The notes below the pieces were generated by a model, which was given only the letters and a program-made list of their open reading frames with translations, was not told the origin of the DNA and did not search any database. From contig NZ_CP162139.1 in the NCBI RefSeq assembly GCF_040833985.1, positions 2,938,501-3,002,500 on the forward strand: a stretch of 64,000 bases of DNA. The letters run 5' to 3'. Both the position numbers and the translations under genes were made by a program. Shown here one piece after another: positions 45,915 to 55,358 of this stretch; position 1 is the first letter of the stretch, and every line of letters starts with the position of its first letter. The stretch comes from Leptospira sp. WS4.C2 (lineage in GTDB: Bacteria > Spirochaetota > Leptospiria > Leptospirales > Leptospiraceae).

Positions 45915-47222
45915 ATGGCACCTCGTTCTCATTTCATAAAAAGAATCATTATCTCATTCGCACTTATATGTTTGGCCTCGCAGTGTAGGATGGCCGATTT
46001 GAATAACCCGAACGACGCACTATCTGATGAATTTGCCAAACGATCGATCCTTTCCGAATTTGTTCGTTACCTCCTACGAGAAAAGGCACTACCTGATGCG
46101 CTGGTGCTTTTGGTTCACAAGGGGACAGTCCCATATGAAGCTGGTATTCGGGTTTACCGTGTTGATCCTGATTCTGGACTAACTGGAGAGTATGTGAGCG
46201 ATGTTAGAGCGGCTGTTACAACGGCCTTCCCTGGCTGCCAGCCATTGCGAGTTTCAATACCGCCAAGTTCGAGGGATATCATTACCTTTACAGGTTCCGG
46301 TAGTGATCGAGTTGCCGTTCATAGATTTGGAATCGATCATTCGCTTACATTTGTACAAGATCAAAATGGATTTGGGGCTCCGGGTTTAGCTACTTTTAGC
46401 GCAGATGGAACAACAATGTACTCTACCAATTCCTCTTCGAATCCGAATTCAGTTAACCGTTCTAGTCGAGATATAATTTCAGGCTCTATCACCTTAAACA
46501 ACGTGGGCTCTTATCCTTTTGCCGTTGGTTGTTCACCTTCTTCCATTCAATCAAGTAAGACAGATGGAATCATTTTTACGGCAACTACACTTGGCACACC
46601 GGCGGGAGTCTATGTCCACAAAAAGGTGGGTGCTGATTCTGTTTCTCTCGTTGGAGGTACACCTTTCGATCCAGCCGATAATCCATCATCACACAATAAC
46701 CTATGTTTGTCTGAGACGGATCGACTTTTGTATATGACTTCGACCAACACATCTTATCCTATTTATGGATTTAGATATGATGTTGATGGGAATATGCAAG
46801 TATTACCAAACTCACCATTTTCTCCAGACCCTGCCTATACAGCAGCAGCACCGACAGATAATTTTTCAACAAGTATGGCCATGGAACCCAATGGAAAATT
46901 TGCAGCTTTTCTGTATTCAGCTGGCGGCACATTCTACATACGCCTCTTAGCAGTGGATGGAATCACCGGTAACTTGATCCCAACTGATCAAAAACTGAGT
47001 GTAGGCAATTCGCCGAAGCACCTAGATTGGGATCGAAGTGGAAAATTTATTTACTTAGTTTCAGACACGGGTGGAACCACAAATAAATTTCAAATGGAAT
47101 ACTTTCAATTTTCTTCGAATGGGACTTTATCCAGAGGAGTAAATTCTCCTATTACGTTTAGTAATATGTCGGGAGAATTCAGTGCTAAGGATCTTAAATC
47201 AATCTCAAGATACTATCAATAA
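45915..47222 (+). CDS. Beta-propeller (lactonase-like) lipoprotein
   Basis: From ATG 45915 (ribosome site AGAAGGA) the 435-residue protein has a lipoprotein signal (lipobox LASQC, Cys about residue 24). The leader RMADLNNPNDALSDEFAKRSIL is similar to the leaders of the two propeller lipoproteins at 12341 and 14774. The body has repeats of the type 'GxxLYMTSxxxxxIYGFRxDxDGxxxxLPNSPF' as in 6-phosphogluconolactonase/lactonase-like seven-bladed propellers, but no active-site residues can be assigned. Envelope location; function unknown. Confidence 0.75.
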   Translation: MAPRSHFIKRIIISFALICLASQCRMADLNNPNDALSDEFAKRSILSEFVRYLLREKALPDALVLLVHKGTVPYEAGIRVYRVDPDSGLTGEYVSDVRAAVTTAFPGCQPLRVSIPPSSRDIITFTGSGSDRVAVHRFGIDHSLTFVQDQNGFGAPGLATFSADGTTMYSTNSSSNPNSVNRSSRDIISGSITLNNVGSYPFAVGCSPSSIQSSKTDGIIFTATTLGTPAGVYVHKKVGADSVSLVGGTPFDPADNPSSHNNLCLSETDRLLYMTSTNTSYPIYGFRYDVDGNMQVLPNSPFSPDPAYTAAAPTDNFSTSMAMEPNGKFAAFLYSAGGTFYIRLLAVDGITGNLIPTDQKLSVGNSPKHLDWDRSGKFIYLVSDTGGTTNKFQMEYFQFSSNGTLSRGVNSPITFSNMSGEFSAKDLKSISRYYQ

Positions 47223-47240
47223 ACATTCGATCATCCTTAA

Positions 47241-48686
47241 GTGTCTTTAACATTCCGCTTTGCAATCCTCTTAGGAATTACTCTGTATGCAATTTTACTT
47301 TTTGCATTTCCTGGTGTTCCAGATGCAGATATATTCTATCATTTTGCAGTCGCCAAACTTTATATAAAAGAAGGCTTTGTATCTAGGCTTCCATGGCCTG
47401 AACTCGGGATCCAATCTAGAGAATTTACCGATTACCATTTTTTATTTCATCTCATCCAAATACCCTTTCTCCTTCTCCCGGTCGAAGAAACATTTGCAAT
47501 TAAAATATTTATTCTAATATCTATCTCAGCTTTACTTTACCAAATAACAGATTATATACGAAGAGAATCGCCCAGCCTATCCCCTTATTTCATCGTTATT
47601 TTTTTCATTCTTGGTTCTGTTTTATTTACAGGAAGGATGTTATTCGGTAGGGGAAATTTATTGTTTTTTACATTATACTTTCTATCCTTACGTCTCTGGA
47701 ACCTGAAACACCTTAAATGGATCTTCATTCTATCTTTTTTGTCTATTTGGTCTTATAGCGGATTTCCTTTTTTATTCTTTACTGGGTTGTTTATCACAAT
47801 TTTAGAAAAGAACAAAGAACAGGTCAAAATATTCTTAGCATCTGTAATGGGAATGTCCGTTGGACTGATCGCCCATCCATCGTTTCCATTTCAATTCAAA
47901 GGTTACTTCATTGAACTGATCATCCAATCTTTTCCTCCACCAGGAGTAGAGGCAATTGCGGAATGGCTTCCGCCGACTAGGGACATTCTCATTTTGGGAT
48001 TTTTGCCGATATTACCGCTTTTACTTTTGAGTTTCAGTAATAAAAATCAAAACTATTTTCATCCTAAAAGTTTTGTCTTTTTATTTTTGGGAATCGTGTC
48101 CTTGATATTTACGGGAGCATCATTAAGAATCTTCGAAATGAGTTGGCTCATGTTTTTTATATTCGTGTCTTTGAATATACCCTTTCCAAAAAAATACCAA
48201 ATCTTAGCTGCCGTCCTTTTATTTGTGATTCAATTTCCAATTGCTTACGGAAAGATGGGCCAACAATTCCGATCTTCGGAAACCAAATATGGATATATTG
48301 TGACGGAGTGGATACGATTTAACATCCCAAAGGGAGAAAGAATTTTTCTCTCTTGGGCTGATTACCCATACTTTACCTTCAAAATTCCCGAATACCGATT
48401 TCTCTTTGGGCTAAATCCTTTGTATGCTTGGTCATACAACCAAGATCAATATTTTACACAAAAGGCTTTTTTTGAAGGAACCACTCAAGGCTTTCAACAT
48501 ATACCCAAAGTCCTTGATTACAACACGGTCGTAATTAATAAATTCTACTATAACTACACAAATAACGAATTCAAAAAACTATCTACTGACTATCGACTAG
48601 TTTTTGAAAATGAGAAATATGGTATTTTTGTTAGAATAATACCACCTAACAAAAGCAAGAAAGAGACGACCATTCCGACTAAATAA
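47241..48686 (+). CDS. Multi-membrane GT-C-like putative glycosyltransferase
   Basis: The 481-residue protein (GTG start) has about ten membrane segments. A first-loop acidic motif GVPDADIFYHFAVAK and a second acidic patch (REFTDYHFLFHL) fit GT-C glycosyltransferases using polyprenyl-phosphate sugars. A periplasmic C-terminal tail follows the last helix. It begins 18 bases after the propeller lipoprotein and its 3' end overlaps the convergent 794-residue gene by 97 bases. Confidence 0.65.
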   Translation: MSLTFRFAILLGITLYAILLFAFPGVPDADIFYHFAVAKLYIKEGFVSRLPWPELGIQSREFTDYHFLFHLIQIPFLLLPVEETFAIKIFILISISALLYQITDYIRRESPSLSPYFIVIFFILGSVLFTGRMLFGRGNLLFFTLYFLSLRLWNLKHLKWIFILSFLSIWSYSGFPFLFFTGLFITILEKNKEQVKIFLASVMGMSVGLIAHPSFPFQFKGYFIELIIQSFPPPGVEAIAEWLPPTRDILILGFLPILPLLLLSFSNKNQNYFHPKSFVFLFLGIVSLIFTGASLRIFEMSWLMFFIFVSLNIPFPKKYQILAAVLLFVIQFPIAYGKMGQQFRSSETKYGYIVTEWIRFNIPKGERIFLSWADYPYFTFKIPEYRFLFGLNPLYAWSYNQDQYFTQKAFFEGTTQGFQHIPKVLDYNTVVINKFYYNYTNNEFKKLSTDYRLVFENEKYGIFVRIIPPNKSKKETTIPTK

Positions 48687-50974
48687 ATCCGCCCTCCTAA
48701 GTTGGGTAAACTTGCAAGTGTTCCGTCTCCGTATTGTTCTGCACCCGTAAAAATAAGAAATTCTTTGCCAGTATCATCTAACAAAAGTTCACCTGAATCT
48801 ATTTTTCTTTCTTTGAAATAGGATTGCGGTTCTCTTTGGTTTAAAATTGCATTTGGAATTTCTAAAATTGGTTTTAAAAGTTCCGAGAGGCTCTGATTGG
48901 AAAAAGAGTCAGTTGCTAAGAGTAAATCTGATTCTTTCATCACAATCGATGGCACATTTTTGTTTTTTAAACTCTGGCTCCAAGAGACTTCACTAAGTCC
49001 ACTATCCTTACTAATCAAAATCACAGCTGAAAGATAGGGAAGTATTGAATCCATACCATCAAGTTGTTTTTTAGTGATCCTAAGAAGTTTAGTCTGATAA
49101 CGCAAATTGGTTATATGCATTTGAAGGAAATTACTTGTTTTAAGAAAGTCTCGATATCCATATTCGGAATTTGAATTTAAAAGATCTGCGTGAATCACTC
49201 CAATCGGTTTTATCAATTTCAGATTTGGGTTAGGTAAAATTTTCACGATAACAAATGGATACTCAACAGCAATTGTCTCCAATCGTTTTCTGTGTAAAAC
49301 TAAATAACCCCGGTATTCTGGACTAAACCCAACCAAATGAGTCACACCAGAGCGTAGCAAAAAATCCAAATAATATCCCGAATCTTCGTTTCCTCTTGCT
49401 AGAGATAAAAGATTTTCTCTCCAATCTACATCCGTACCCCAACGAAAGTTATGACCAAAACCAAACTCTTGCCAGTTAAAAACAAGAGTGGAATAATAAG
49501 AAGATTCTACAGTAAGGCCAAGATTATTTCGAACCCCCGCATCATAAAGAAGTGGTAACCAAAAATGGGGAGTCCCAAACATTGACTTCGACTTGATAAT
49601 TTCTGGTTGTATTAATGTTCCCTTCGGTAGGGACCTTAATCTTTCGGTTAACTTTTGATATAACGCAAGTTCTTCTGCAGTTCTAGTACTCTGCCAAAGT
49701 GGAGAAACATATTCTTGGTATTTTGTTGGATTAAAATTTAAAAACAGAAAAAACTGTATTAGCAGTACGACAAAAATTATCGGATACAAGGGAAGTTTTC
49801 CTTTCCCTATTCCAGAAATAGAGCGAATGCTTGATGGAAATAAGATTGAAAAAGAGATAAAAAAACAGTCAAAAGCTCGATAGTTATGAATTTTAATATT
49901 TGGTAGTATGTATCCAAGAGAATAATCCAGTGATAACCAAAAGAATACCAAAAGCACCGTCGTGATAAATTTACTTCTAGGTGATGAATGAAATTTCCGA
50001 AGATTGAAAACCAAAAAAACTAAAGCAACAAAAGACAACCATCTTCCTGAACTGAATAACTCGACCATATAGGCGAGAGTTAAATTTTCCCCATTTGATG
50101 AAGCCTTCAAAGCCGAATCATATACATCTTTACCTAAAATGGAGAGTAATGGAGGATAAGAGTAACCATAAAACACACCGCTAGTATATTCAGAGAAACG
50201 AATGTAGTTATATGCAACAGGGTGGACGAGGAAAAAAATAATTAACGCAGCCAAACCTAATCTTTTGATATTCTGGACTATAAAGTATCGATATTCTATA
50301 CTATACAACAATAACACCAGACTATAAAATACGGAACTTAGCAGATGAGAATAAAAAATAACTGATGTTAAGCCAATAAAGACAAGTAAGTGATTAGATT
50401 TAGAACTTTTTCTATATTTATCTAATGATACCAATGCCAAAAAAATCAAAGAATGGGCAAAACTTGAGATGACTGTTCCTTCTACTATACCAACCAAACT
50501 CGTACCTTGTAGTCCATCACCTGCATAATTAAAATAAAATAAAACTGCAGAGAATCCTAATAGGATTCGGACATACCTCGGATAGAGAGACCATAAGAAT
50601 TGTTTTCCAAATGAATAAATGGCAAAAAACAATAATAATATTGTTAAAAATATAGATAATGAAAAAGCAGATTCAATACTAACCGAAAGCAGTAAGTGGA
50701 TAATATATACGATTAGGTAATAGAATGGTGGATAAAAATAAAAAATGGGAAAGCCACCAAACCAAACATCCGACCAACCCGTGGCAGAACCTGAGGGAAT
50801 CAGTTTAGCAAATTCTTTTGCTAAAACAATATGGCCTGGAGTGTCCCAACCGCTCAAAGTCTGTCCGGAAAACAAATACCAAAACTGAATTGGAATCGAT
50901 ATTAAAACTAAAAAACCGAGTCCATAAGCCAAATACTTAGCCCATAGAACTCGGCGAAAGGAAAGTGGATCCAT
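48590..50974 (-). CDS. Large GT-C-like membrane protein (794 aa)
   Basis: The 794-residue protein has about twelve membrane segments in its first 420 residues. A loop-1 motif SGWDTPGHIVLAKEFAKL and WFGGFPIFYFYPPFYY match bacterial membrane proteins annotated as PTPS-related or GT-C. A soluble periplasmic domain of about 330 residues follows, then one last helix (LVGMVVSFLLLLGGIIL) near the C-terminus. It probably handles lipid-linked sugars for envelope glycans; this is inference. The last 32 codons lie opposite the end of the neighbouring gene. Confidence 0.65.
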   Translation of the reverse strand: MDPLSFRRVLWAKYLAYGLGFLVLISIPIQFWYLFSGQTLSGWDTPGHIVLAKEFAKLIPSGSATGWSDVWFGGFPIFYFYPPFYYLIVYIIHLLLSVSIESAFSLSIFLTILLLFFAIYSFGKQFLWSLYPRYVRILLGFSAVLFYFNYAGDGLQGTSLVGIVEGTVISSFAHSLIFLALVSLDKYRKSSKSNHLLVFIGLTSVIFYSHLLSSVFYSLVLLLYSIEYRYFIVQNIKRLGLAALIIFFLVHPVAYNYIRFSEYTSGVFYGYSYPPLLSILGKDVYDSALKASSNGENLTLAYMVELFSSGRWLSFVALVFLVFNLRKFHSSPRSKFITTVLLVFFWLSLDYSLGYILPNIKIHNYRAFDCFFISFSILFPSSIRSISGIGKGKLPLYPIIFVVLLIQFFLFLNFNPTKYQEYVSPLWQSTRTAEELALYQKLTERLRSLPKGTLIQPEIIKSKSMFGTPHFWLPLLYDAGVRNNLGLTVESSYYSTLVFNWQEFGFGHNFRWGTDVDWRENLLSLARGNEDSGYYLDFLLRSGVTHLVGFSPEYRGYLVLHRKRLETIAVEYPFVIVKILPNPNLKLIKPIGVIHADLLNSNSEYGYRDFLKTSNFLQMHITNLRYQTKLLRITKKQLDGMDSILPYLSAVILISKDSGLSEVSWSQSLKNKNVPSIVMKESDLLLATDSFSNQSLSELLKPILEIPNAILNQREPQSYFKERKIDSGELLLDDTGKEFLIFTGAEQYGDGTLASLPNLGGRIYLVGMVVSFLLLLGGIILTKIPYFSFSKTSR

Positions 50975-51010
50975 ATCGAAAAAATAATGGATCTTAGTGA
51001 TTTTGCAATC

Positions 51011-53026
51011 TTATATTCCGCCTTCCCCTAAACGAAAACTAGGACACTCTATACGGTAAGTAGATTTCACGCCATCAGAACCTACATAGATTCCTTCATG
51101 AACCAACCTGTATTCGCCGGGTTTGGTGTCTGCATTAGTTTCCCAAATTAAATCCAAACTTTCTTCCGCTCTACCCCAAAGTCCCCGTTTTTGATATGTA
51201 AATTTAGTATCAAAATCTGCATCGGAACGAATTGACTTCCAAGTTGCTTTCTCCAGTACTTCCACCCAAAGATAGGAAGATACTTTTGGATAACCTACGT
51301 TGGGATTTGCGGCTGCTACTCGACAAGAGACTATTTCTCCCTTTTTATAAAACTCGGAACTTGGTTGGATGATATTTTGAGGTTTGTTTGATGAAACGGA
51401 ATCAGAAGACGGAACCTTCAATGGGTGGATACGATCCGATAAATCCAATGGCATGATTGTAGGTGACGAGGATTGCGCTCCGTTTTGTAACTCCAAAGAC
51501 ATCTTATGAAATTCTTGTCTTAGGGCATTCAAACTCTGAGGTCCGTGTAATGTATGACCACCTTCATAGTTCTGCGTGGAATACTCTTCAGGTGTAGTGA
51601 TGTATCCAGAAAAATCATTGGTCAGTCCTGACAAAACAATCTCTGCAGTTTTTTCTTTTAATACAGAGCGAACTTCTTGTTTTAGGCGTCTACTGGACAT
51701 TGTTGTGACTTCATGCGGTAACACTAAAATGGTTAGATCGCCAACGAGTGCAAGTCCATAGGGAAGGATTTGGGGCAAACTAGGAATGGGTTTTGTTTCT
51801 CCCATTGGGAACAAAACAGCTTTTGGATTTTGGCAATCTCTCAGTTCCTTCGATGGAGATTGTAACATAAATTTTGCAATCCAATCAATGTAGAACCGAC
51901 GATTTTGATTTGTCATCCCTTCATGAAATAACCAATGCCCTCCTCCTTCTTCTGTGGAACCTGCAGCAAACGAATAACCATAGGCAGATGGACATGTCGT
52001 TTCCGTTTTTCCAGTTCCCGAAAACTCACTTCTAACTGGGTGTTTACTCATATCAATGAATCGTTGCGTAAAGGAAAGACCACCTGACAAACGTTTTCCT
52101 TCTGATTTCAGAATTTGTTGGCTAGCCACAAACTGTCTTTTCCCTATGATAAAACTACTATCATACATGTCTTTTCCAGGACCTGTATTGTTTAAGTTCA
52201 AATTGGGTGATACATCACCTTCGTTTGCTTGCGCAAAAATTGCGACAAAGTCATTTAACCCTTGTTTCTTGGCCTCTGACTCAGCAAGTAAGGATGCGAT
52301 CCCTTTGTTATCAGATGATATATGTCTGTTGTCAAAGGTGATATTGGTTGGATGCACTCCATACCAGTTAACAAATCCTACTGGAACTCCAGAAACTGAT
52401 ACAGTGAGTTGTAACATCTCACGATCAATATTATCAGAGAATAATTTTCTTTCTGATTCTGGATTGGCAAGATAAGCGGAAAGACTTCGATTGACTCCGG
52501 CTTCACTCACCATAGCCTTTCCTACAACCAAGTCAGCAGGTTTCTGTTTTAGGTAAGCCTCTTTGATAGATTCAAAAATTCCATCTCTTAAGACGGCATA
52601 GGATTCCGAATAAAAATCCTTTGAATAAAAAGAAACTTCAGAATAATGAAAATGACCTGCAGGTCCACTATGCGTATGTGATGCGTTGATTAAAACATTA
52701 CCATAGTTAAATCCTGGATCCAGTTCCGACTGTAGTCTTTTTACAACCTCTCTTTGGATTTCAAAAGGAATCCCACCAACTTCTGCAGTCACATAAGCTA
52801 ACAGTTTTTTGGAGTTTTGGTCACGAATGACAAGAGATCTGGCAAATTGCCTTGTATGAATCCCAACACCGGTTTGGTCTTCTCTAGCATAACCCCAAAA
52901 CATAACACCGACAGACGGCCCTGTGATGTCTTTTTTCGCCATCGCGGCAGAATAGACTGGTCTCTCTTCAGACCAAAGGGGGAGCGTGAAACAAAAAAGA
53001 ACGAAGATTAAAAATCGAAACTGCAT
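51011..53026 (-). CDS. Neutral/alkaline ceramidase
   Basis: The 671-residue protein has a signal peptide (about residues 1-18) and the ceramidase signatures: NASHTHSGPAGHFHY with zinc-binding His, GVHPTNITFDN with a second zinc His, and NEGDVSPN containing the catalytic Ser. A C-terminal immunoglobulin-like domain covers about residues 555-665. It hydrolyses the amide bond of ceramide outside the cytoplasm. Leptospira is not known to make much ceramide, so a host or environmental sphingolipid is the likely substrate (inference). It is monocistronic, with a 227-base upstream region. Confidence 0.9.
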   Translation of the reverse strand: MQFRFLIFVLFCFTLPLWSEERPVYSAAMAKKDITGPSVGVMFWGYAREDQTGVGIHTRQFARSLVIRDQNSKKLLAYVTAEVGGIPFEIQREVVKRLQSELDPGFNYGNVLINASHTHSGPAGHFHYSEVSFYSKDFYSESYAVLRDGIFESIKEAYLKQKPADLVVGKAMVSEAGVNRSLSAYLANPESERKLFSDNIDREMLQLTVSVSGVPVGFVNWYGVHPTNITFDNRHISSDNKGIASLLAESEAKKQGLNDFVAIFAQANEGDVSPNLNLNNTGPGKDMYDSSFIIGKRQFVASQQILKSEGKRLSGGLSFTQRFIDMSKHPVRSEFSGTGKTETTCPSAYGYSFAAGSTEEGGGHWLFHEGMTNQNRRFYIDWIAKFMLQSPSKELRDCQNPKAVLFPMGETKPIPSLPQILPYGLALVGDLTILVLPHEVTTMSSRRLKQEVRSVLKEKTAEIVLSGLTNDFSGYITTPEEYSTQNYEGGHTLHGPQSLNALRQEFHKMSLELQNGAQSSSPTIMPLDLSDRIHPLKVPSSDSVSSNKPQNIIQPSSEFYKKGEIVSCRVAAANPNVGYPKVSSYLWVEVLEKATWKSIRSDADFDTKFTYQKRGLWGRAEESLDLIWETNADTKPGEYRLVHEGIYVGSDGVKSTYRIECPSFRLGEGGI

Positions 53027-53253
53027 CTTTCAAATTTTAAATGGGTTGGCCTCAAATGTCAATCCCGAACAAATGTCGACTAATTTGATATTAAGGAGCG
53101 AAAGATACCTCGATTTCACTAAAAACCGCTGTCATTTTGGAAAAAAGAGCCAAGATCTCGCCAGTTAAGAACGTAAGTCACTGAAGAAAGTAAGGACGAA
53201 ACGAGTGAAAGGTGGGAACCTGGAAAATACCAAACGAAAAAAAGGATTTGTCC

Positions 53254-53574
53254 GTGTATCATTTACTCCAAACCAAATTAGGTCGATTTCGCATTTTAGC
53301 TTTTTTAGAAGGTCTTTCCTTTCTCACAATTCTCTTCGTAACCATGCCGCTCAAATATCTTTATCAAAGTCCAGAGCCAAATAAAATCGTTGGCCTGGTC
53401 CATGGTCTTTTATTCCTTCTGTATCTAGTCGAATTGTTTCAAGTGAAAGTGGAATTAGAATGGAAAGCCAAAAAAACAATATTGGCAGCCCTCGCTTCCG
53501 TTGTCCCTTTCGGAACCTTTGTTGCAGAACGATATTTGTATTTGAAATCAGATGCCGAACTAGAAACAAAATAG
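53254..53574 (+). CDS. DUF3817 integral membrane protein
   Basis: From GTG 53254 (preceded by AAGGA at 7 bases) the product is 106 residues with three membrane segments and the DUF3817 pattern: FRILAFLEGLSFLTILFVTMPLKY, GLVHGLLFLLYLVELF and the FGTFVAERYLY end. A GTG at 53212 in frame would add 14 residues but has a weaker ribosome site. The family is widespread and uncharacterised. Confidence 0.75.
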   Translation: MYHLLQTKLGRFRILAFLEGLSFLTILFVTMPLKYLYQSPEPNKIVGLVHGLLFLLYLVELFQVKVELEWKAKKTILAALASVVPFGTFVAERYLYLKSDAELETK

Positions 53575-53681
53575 GAAATTATTGATCGAAAGTCCTTGTT
53601 CCCAAGCAAGTACGAATTTTATATCCAGATCTCATCATTTCTTATGAAGCAGAAGTAGGTCTGCTGTCTAACGTAGCGACC

Positions 53682-53713
53682 GAAACTGCAAGAGAGTTCC
53701 TTGCAGTTTCTTT
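53682..53713 (+). terminator. Strong hairpin between DUF3817 and LpxR-like genes
   Basis: GAAACTGCAAG (53682-53692) and CTTGCAGTTTC (53700-53710) form a perfect 11-bp stem with a 7-base loop, followed by TTT. It is 107 bases past the DUF3817 stop and 21 bases before the LpxR-like start, so it is either a weak terminator or a leader hairpin of the LpxR-like gene. Confidence 0.5.
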
Positions 53714-53734
53714 AGGGGGATTTTCTATAGGATC

Positions 53735-55261
53735 ATGAAAGTCTTCTGGTGCCTACCTTTCCTTGTTCTAATCTTTAACATTGGCCTGCACGCCCAAAAA
53801 ACGAAGATTACCAAAAAACAAAATCCAGTAAAAACAGAAACATTACCCGAAATCGAAAGGACGATTCCAGAGCCACTTAACCAATACCAAATTCGATTGA
53901 TTATGGAAAATGATGCTTTTGGAGGTTTCTCTGATCGTTACTATACCAATGGCTCCCGGTTAGAATTTCACATGACTGCAGGAGAATCCAATCCTACTAG
54001 AAAGATACTGGGATATTGGAATGACTTATTTATCACATCTTCCCAAACCACAAAGTATCTTCAGGGTTTTGCTCTTGGTCAGGAATTCTATACACCAACA
54101 AACATAACAAAGGCGGATGTATCTTACGGTGATCGACCTTATTCGAGTCGGGCATATTTTAGTAATTCTTTAACCACAGCAACAGAAGACACTAGTATCA
54201 CTACGGAGTTGGAAGTAGGAATGATTGGACCAAACGTCGGTGGTAAATCTGCACAGATGAACTTTCATAACTTCATTGGTTCCCCAACACCACAAGGTTG
54301 GGATACTCAAATTCCCAATTCTTACTCTGGAGCTCTTAGGACAGATGTTCGAAAATTTCATCATCGATTCTTTGGAACTCAATATAACGTAAATTTAGGA
54401 AATATTCAAACAGATGCTTCGTTTGGCCTAATCTTCCGATTCGGGAATGTAGACAAAACTCCGGGACCTGGTAGTTCCGCATTACAACCTGGTCCACCAA
54501 TTCTCCACGAGGATGGAAAAGGGTATTGGTATTTTTATATAAACCCGGGAGGCACCTTACAAGTGTATAATGCTACAATCCAAGGACAAATAGGTACAGA
54601 TAAAACTTACAAAACACAAAATAGGAATTCTGCCTTTAGCAATTGGGACAATTATTTAAATAATCCAACTCCAGAAGCTGGAGAAAGAGAAATTCAATAT
54701 AGGGCCCTTACAGAAGACAACGGAAGAAATTCTCTCCAAAGGTATATCTTATTTAATGAGTTTTTAGTAAAAGGAACCAATAACCCATATAACGTCGGAC
54801 TCAATTATCTAATTTTTAATAATATTTTTAATGGTTCAGAAGACATTGAAAAAACAACACGAATATTTCTTTTAAAAAACCTCGTAGACCAGTGGGAGGA
54901 CATACCAGATAACGCACGTGCGTTGGCAATTTATTCTATCTTCCGACCGGAAGGTGGAAAACTGCCTCCTCTAGTCCGGTTGTATTCTTACGAGATATTA
55001 TCACAATTTATCTTAGATCCAAAACAAAGAGAAATACTTTTGCAATTGTTACGTGATGAAATTGAATACAGAGATGAAAAAACTTATGTGGCTGATTTAA
55101 AACGTGCAGTCGGCTTTGTAAGAGCTGGTTTTGTTTCTGTTTCAAAAACTGGTTTTTTATTTGGGCTTCATTACAATTACCAAACCATTGACTTTCAATC
55201 TGCCACAGGCCTACCGCAACAACACCAGTGGTTAGGTTTCCAATTAGGCCAAGTTTTCTAA
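53735..55261 (+). CDS. LpxR-family (DUF2219) outer-membrane lipid A deacylase-like protein with helical insert
   Basis: The 508-residue protein has a signal peptide (about residues 1-20). The LpxR family blocks follow: MENDAFGGFSDRYYTNGSRLEF, GQEFYTPTNITKADVSYGDRPYSS and HNFIGSPTPQGWDTQI, whose His and the Asn-Asp pair correspond to catalytic residues of LpxR. Usual length is about 300. Here an extra, largely alpha-helical stretch (about residues 270-450) separates the N-terminal barrel strands from the last ones (GFVSVSKTGFLFGLHYNYQTIDF...WLGFQLGQVF). It could remove a 3'-acyloxyacyl chain from lipid A. Confidence 0.75.
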   Translation: MKVFWCLPFLVLIFNIGLHAQKTKITKKQNPVKTETLPEIERTIPEPLNQYQIRLIMENDAFGGFSDRYYTNGSRLEFHMTAGESNPTRKILGYWNDLFITSSQTTKYLQGFALGQEFYTPTNITKADVSYGDRPYSSRAYFSNSLTTATEDTSITTELEVGMIGPNVGGKSAQMNFHNFIGSPTPQGWDTQIPNSYSGALRTDVRKFHHRFFGTQYNVNLGNIQTDASFGLIFRFGNVDKTPGPGSSALQPGPPILHEDGKGYWYFYINPGGTLQVYNATIQGQIGTDKTYKTQNRNSAFSNWDNYLNNPTPEAGEREIQYRALTEDNGRNSLQRYILFNEFLVKGTNNPYNVGLNYLIFNNIFNGSEDIEKTTRIFLLKNLVDQWEDIPDNARALAIYSIFRPEGGKLPPLVRLYSYEILSQFILDPKQREILLQLLRDEIEYRDEKTYVADLKRAVGFVRAGFVSVSKTGFLFGLHYNYQTIDFQSATGLPQQHQWLGFQLGQVF

Positions 55262-55358
55262 CAGAGCAATTGTAATTAGAATCGCTATTAAAGAAAATTG
55301 AACCAATGTCAAAAATTTAGTCGCCAATTATGCTATTCATCTACGAAACTATGCGAAC

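Noticed and set aside
45720..45932. A 70-residue minus-strand frame in the SDR/propeller gap
   Set aside because: No ribosome site, no homology, His/Thr/Asn-rich random composition, and it would overlap the promoter and start of the 45915 gene.
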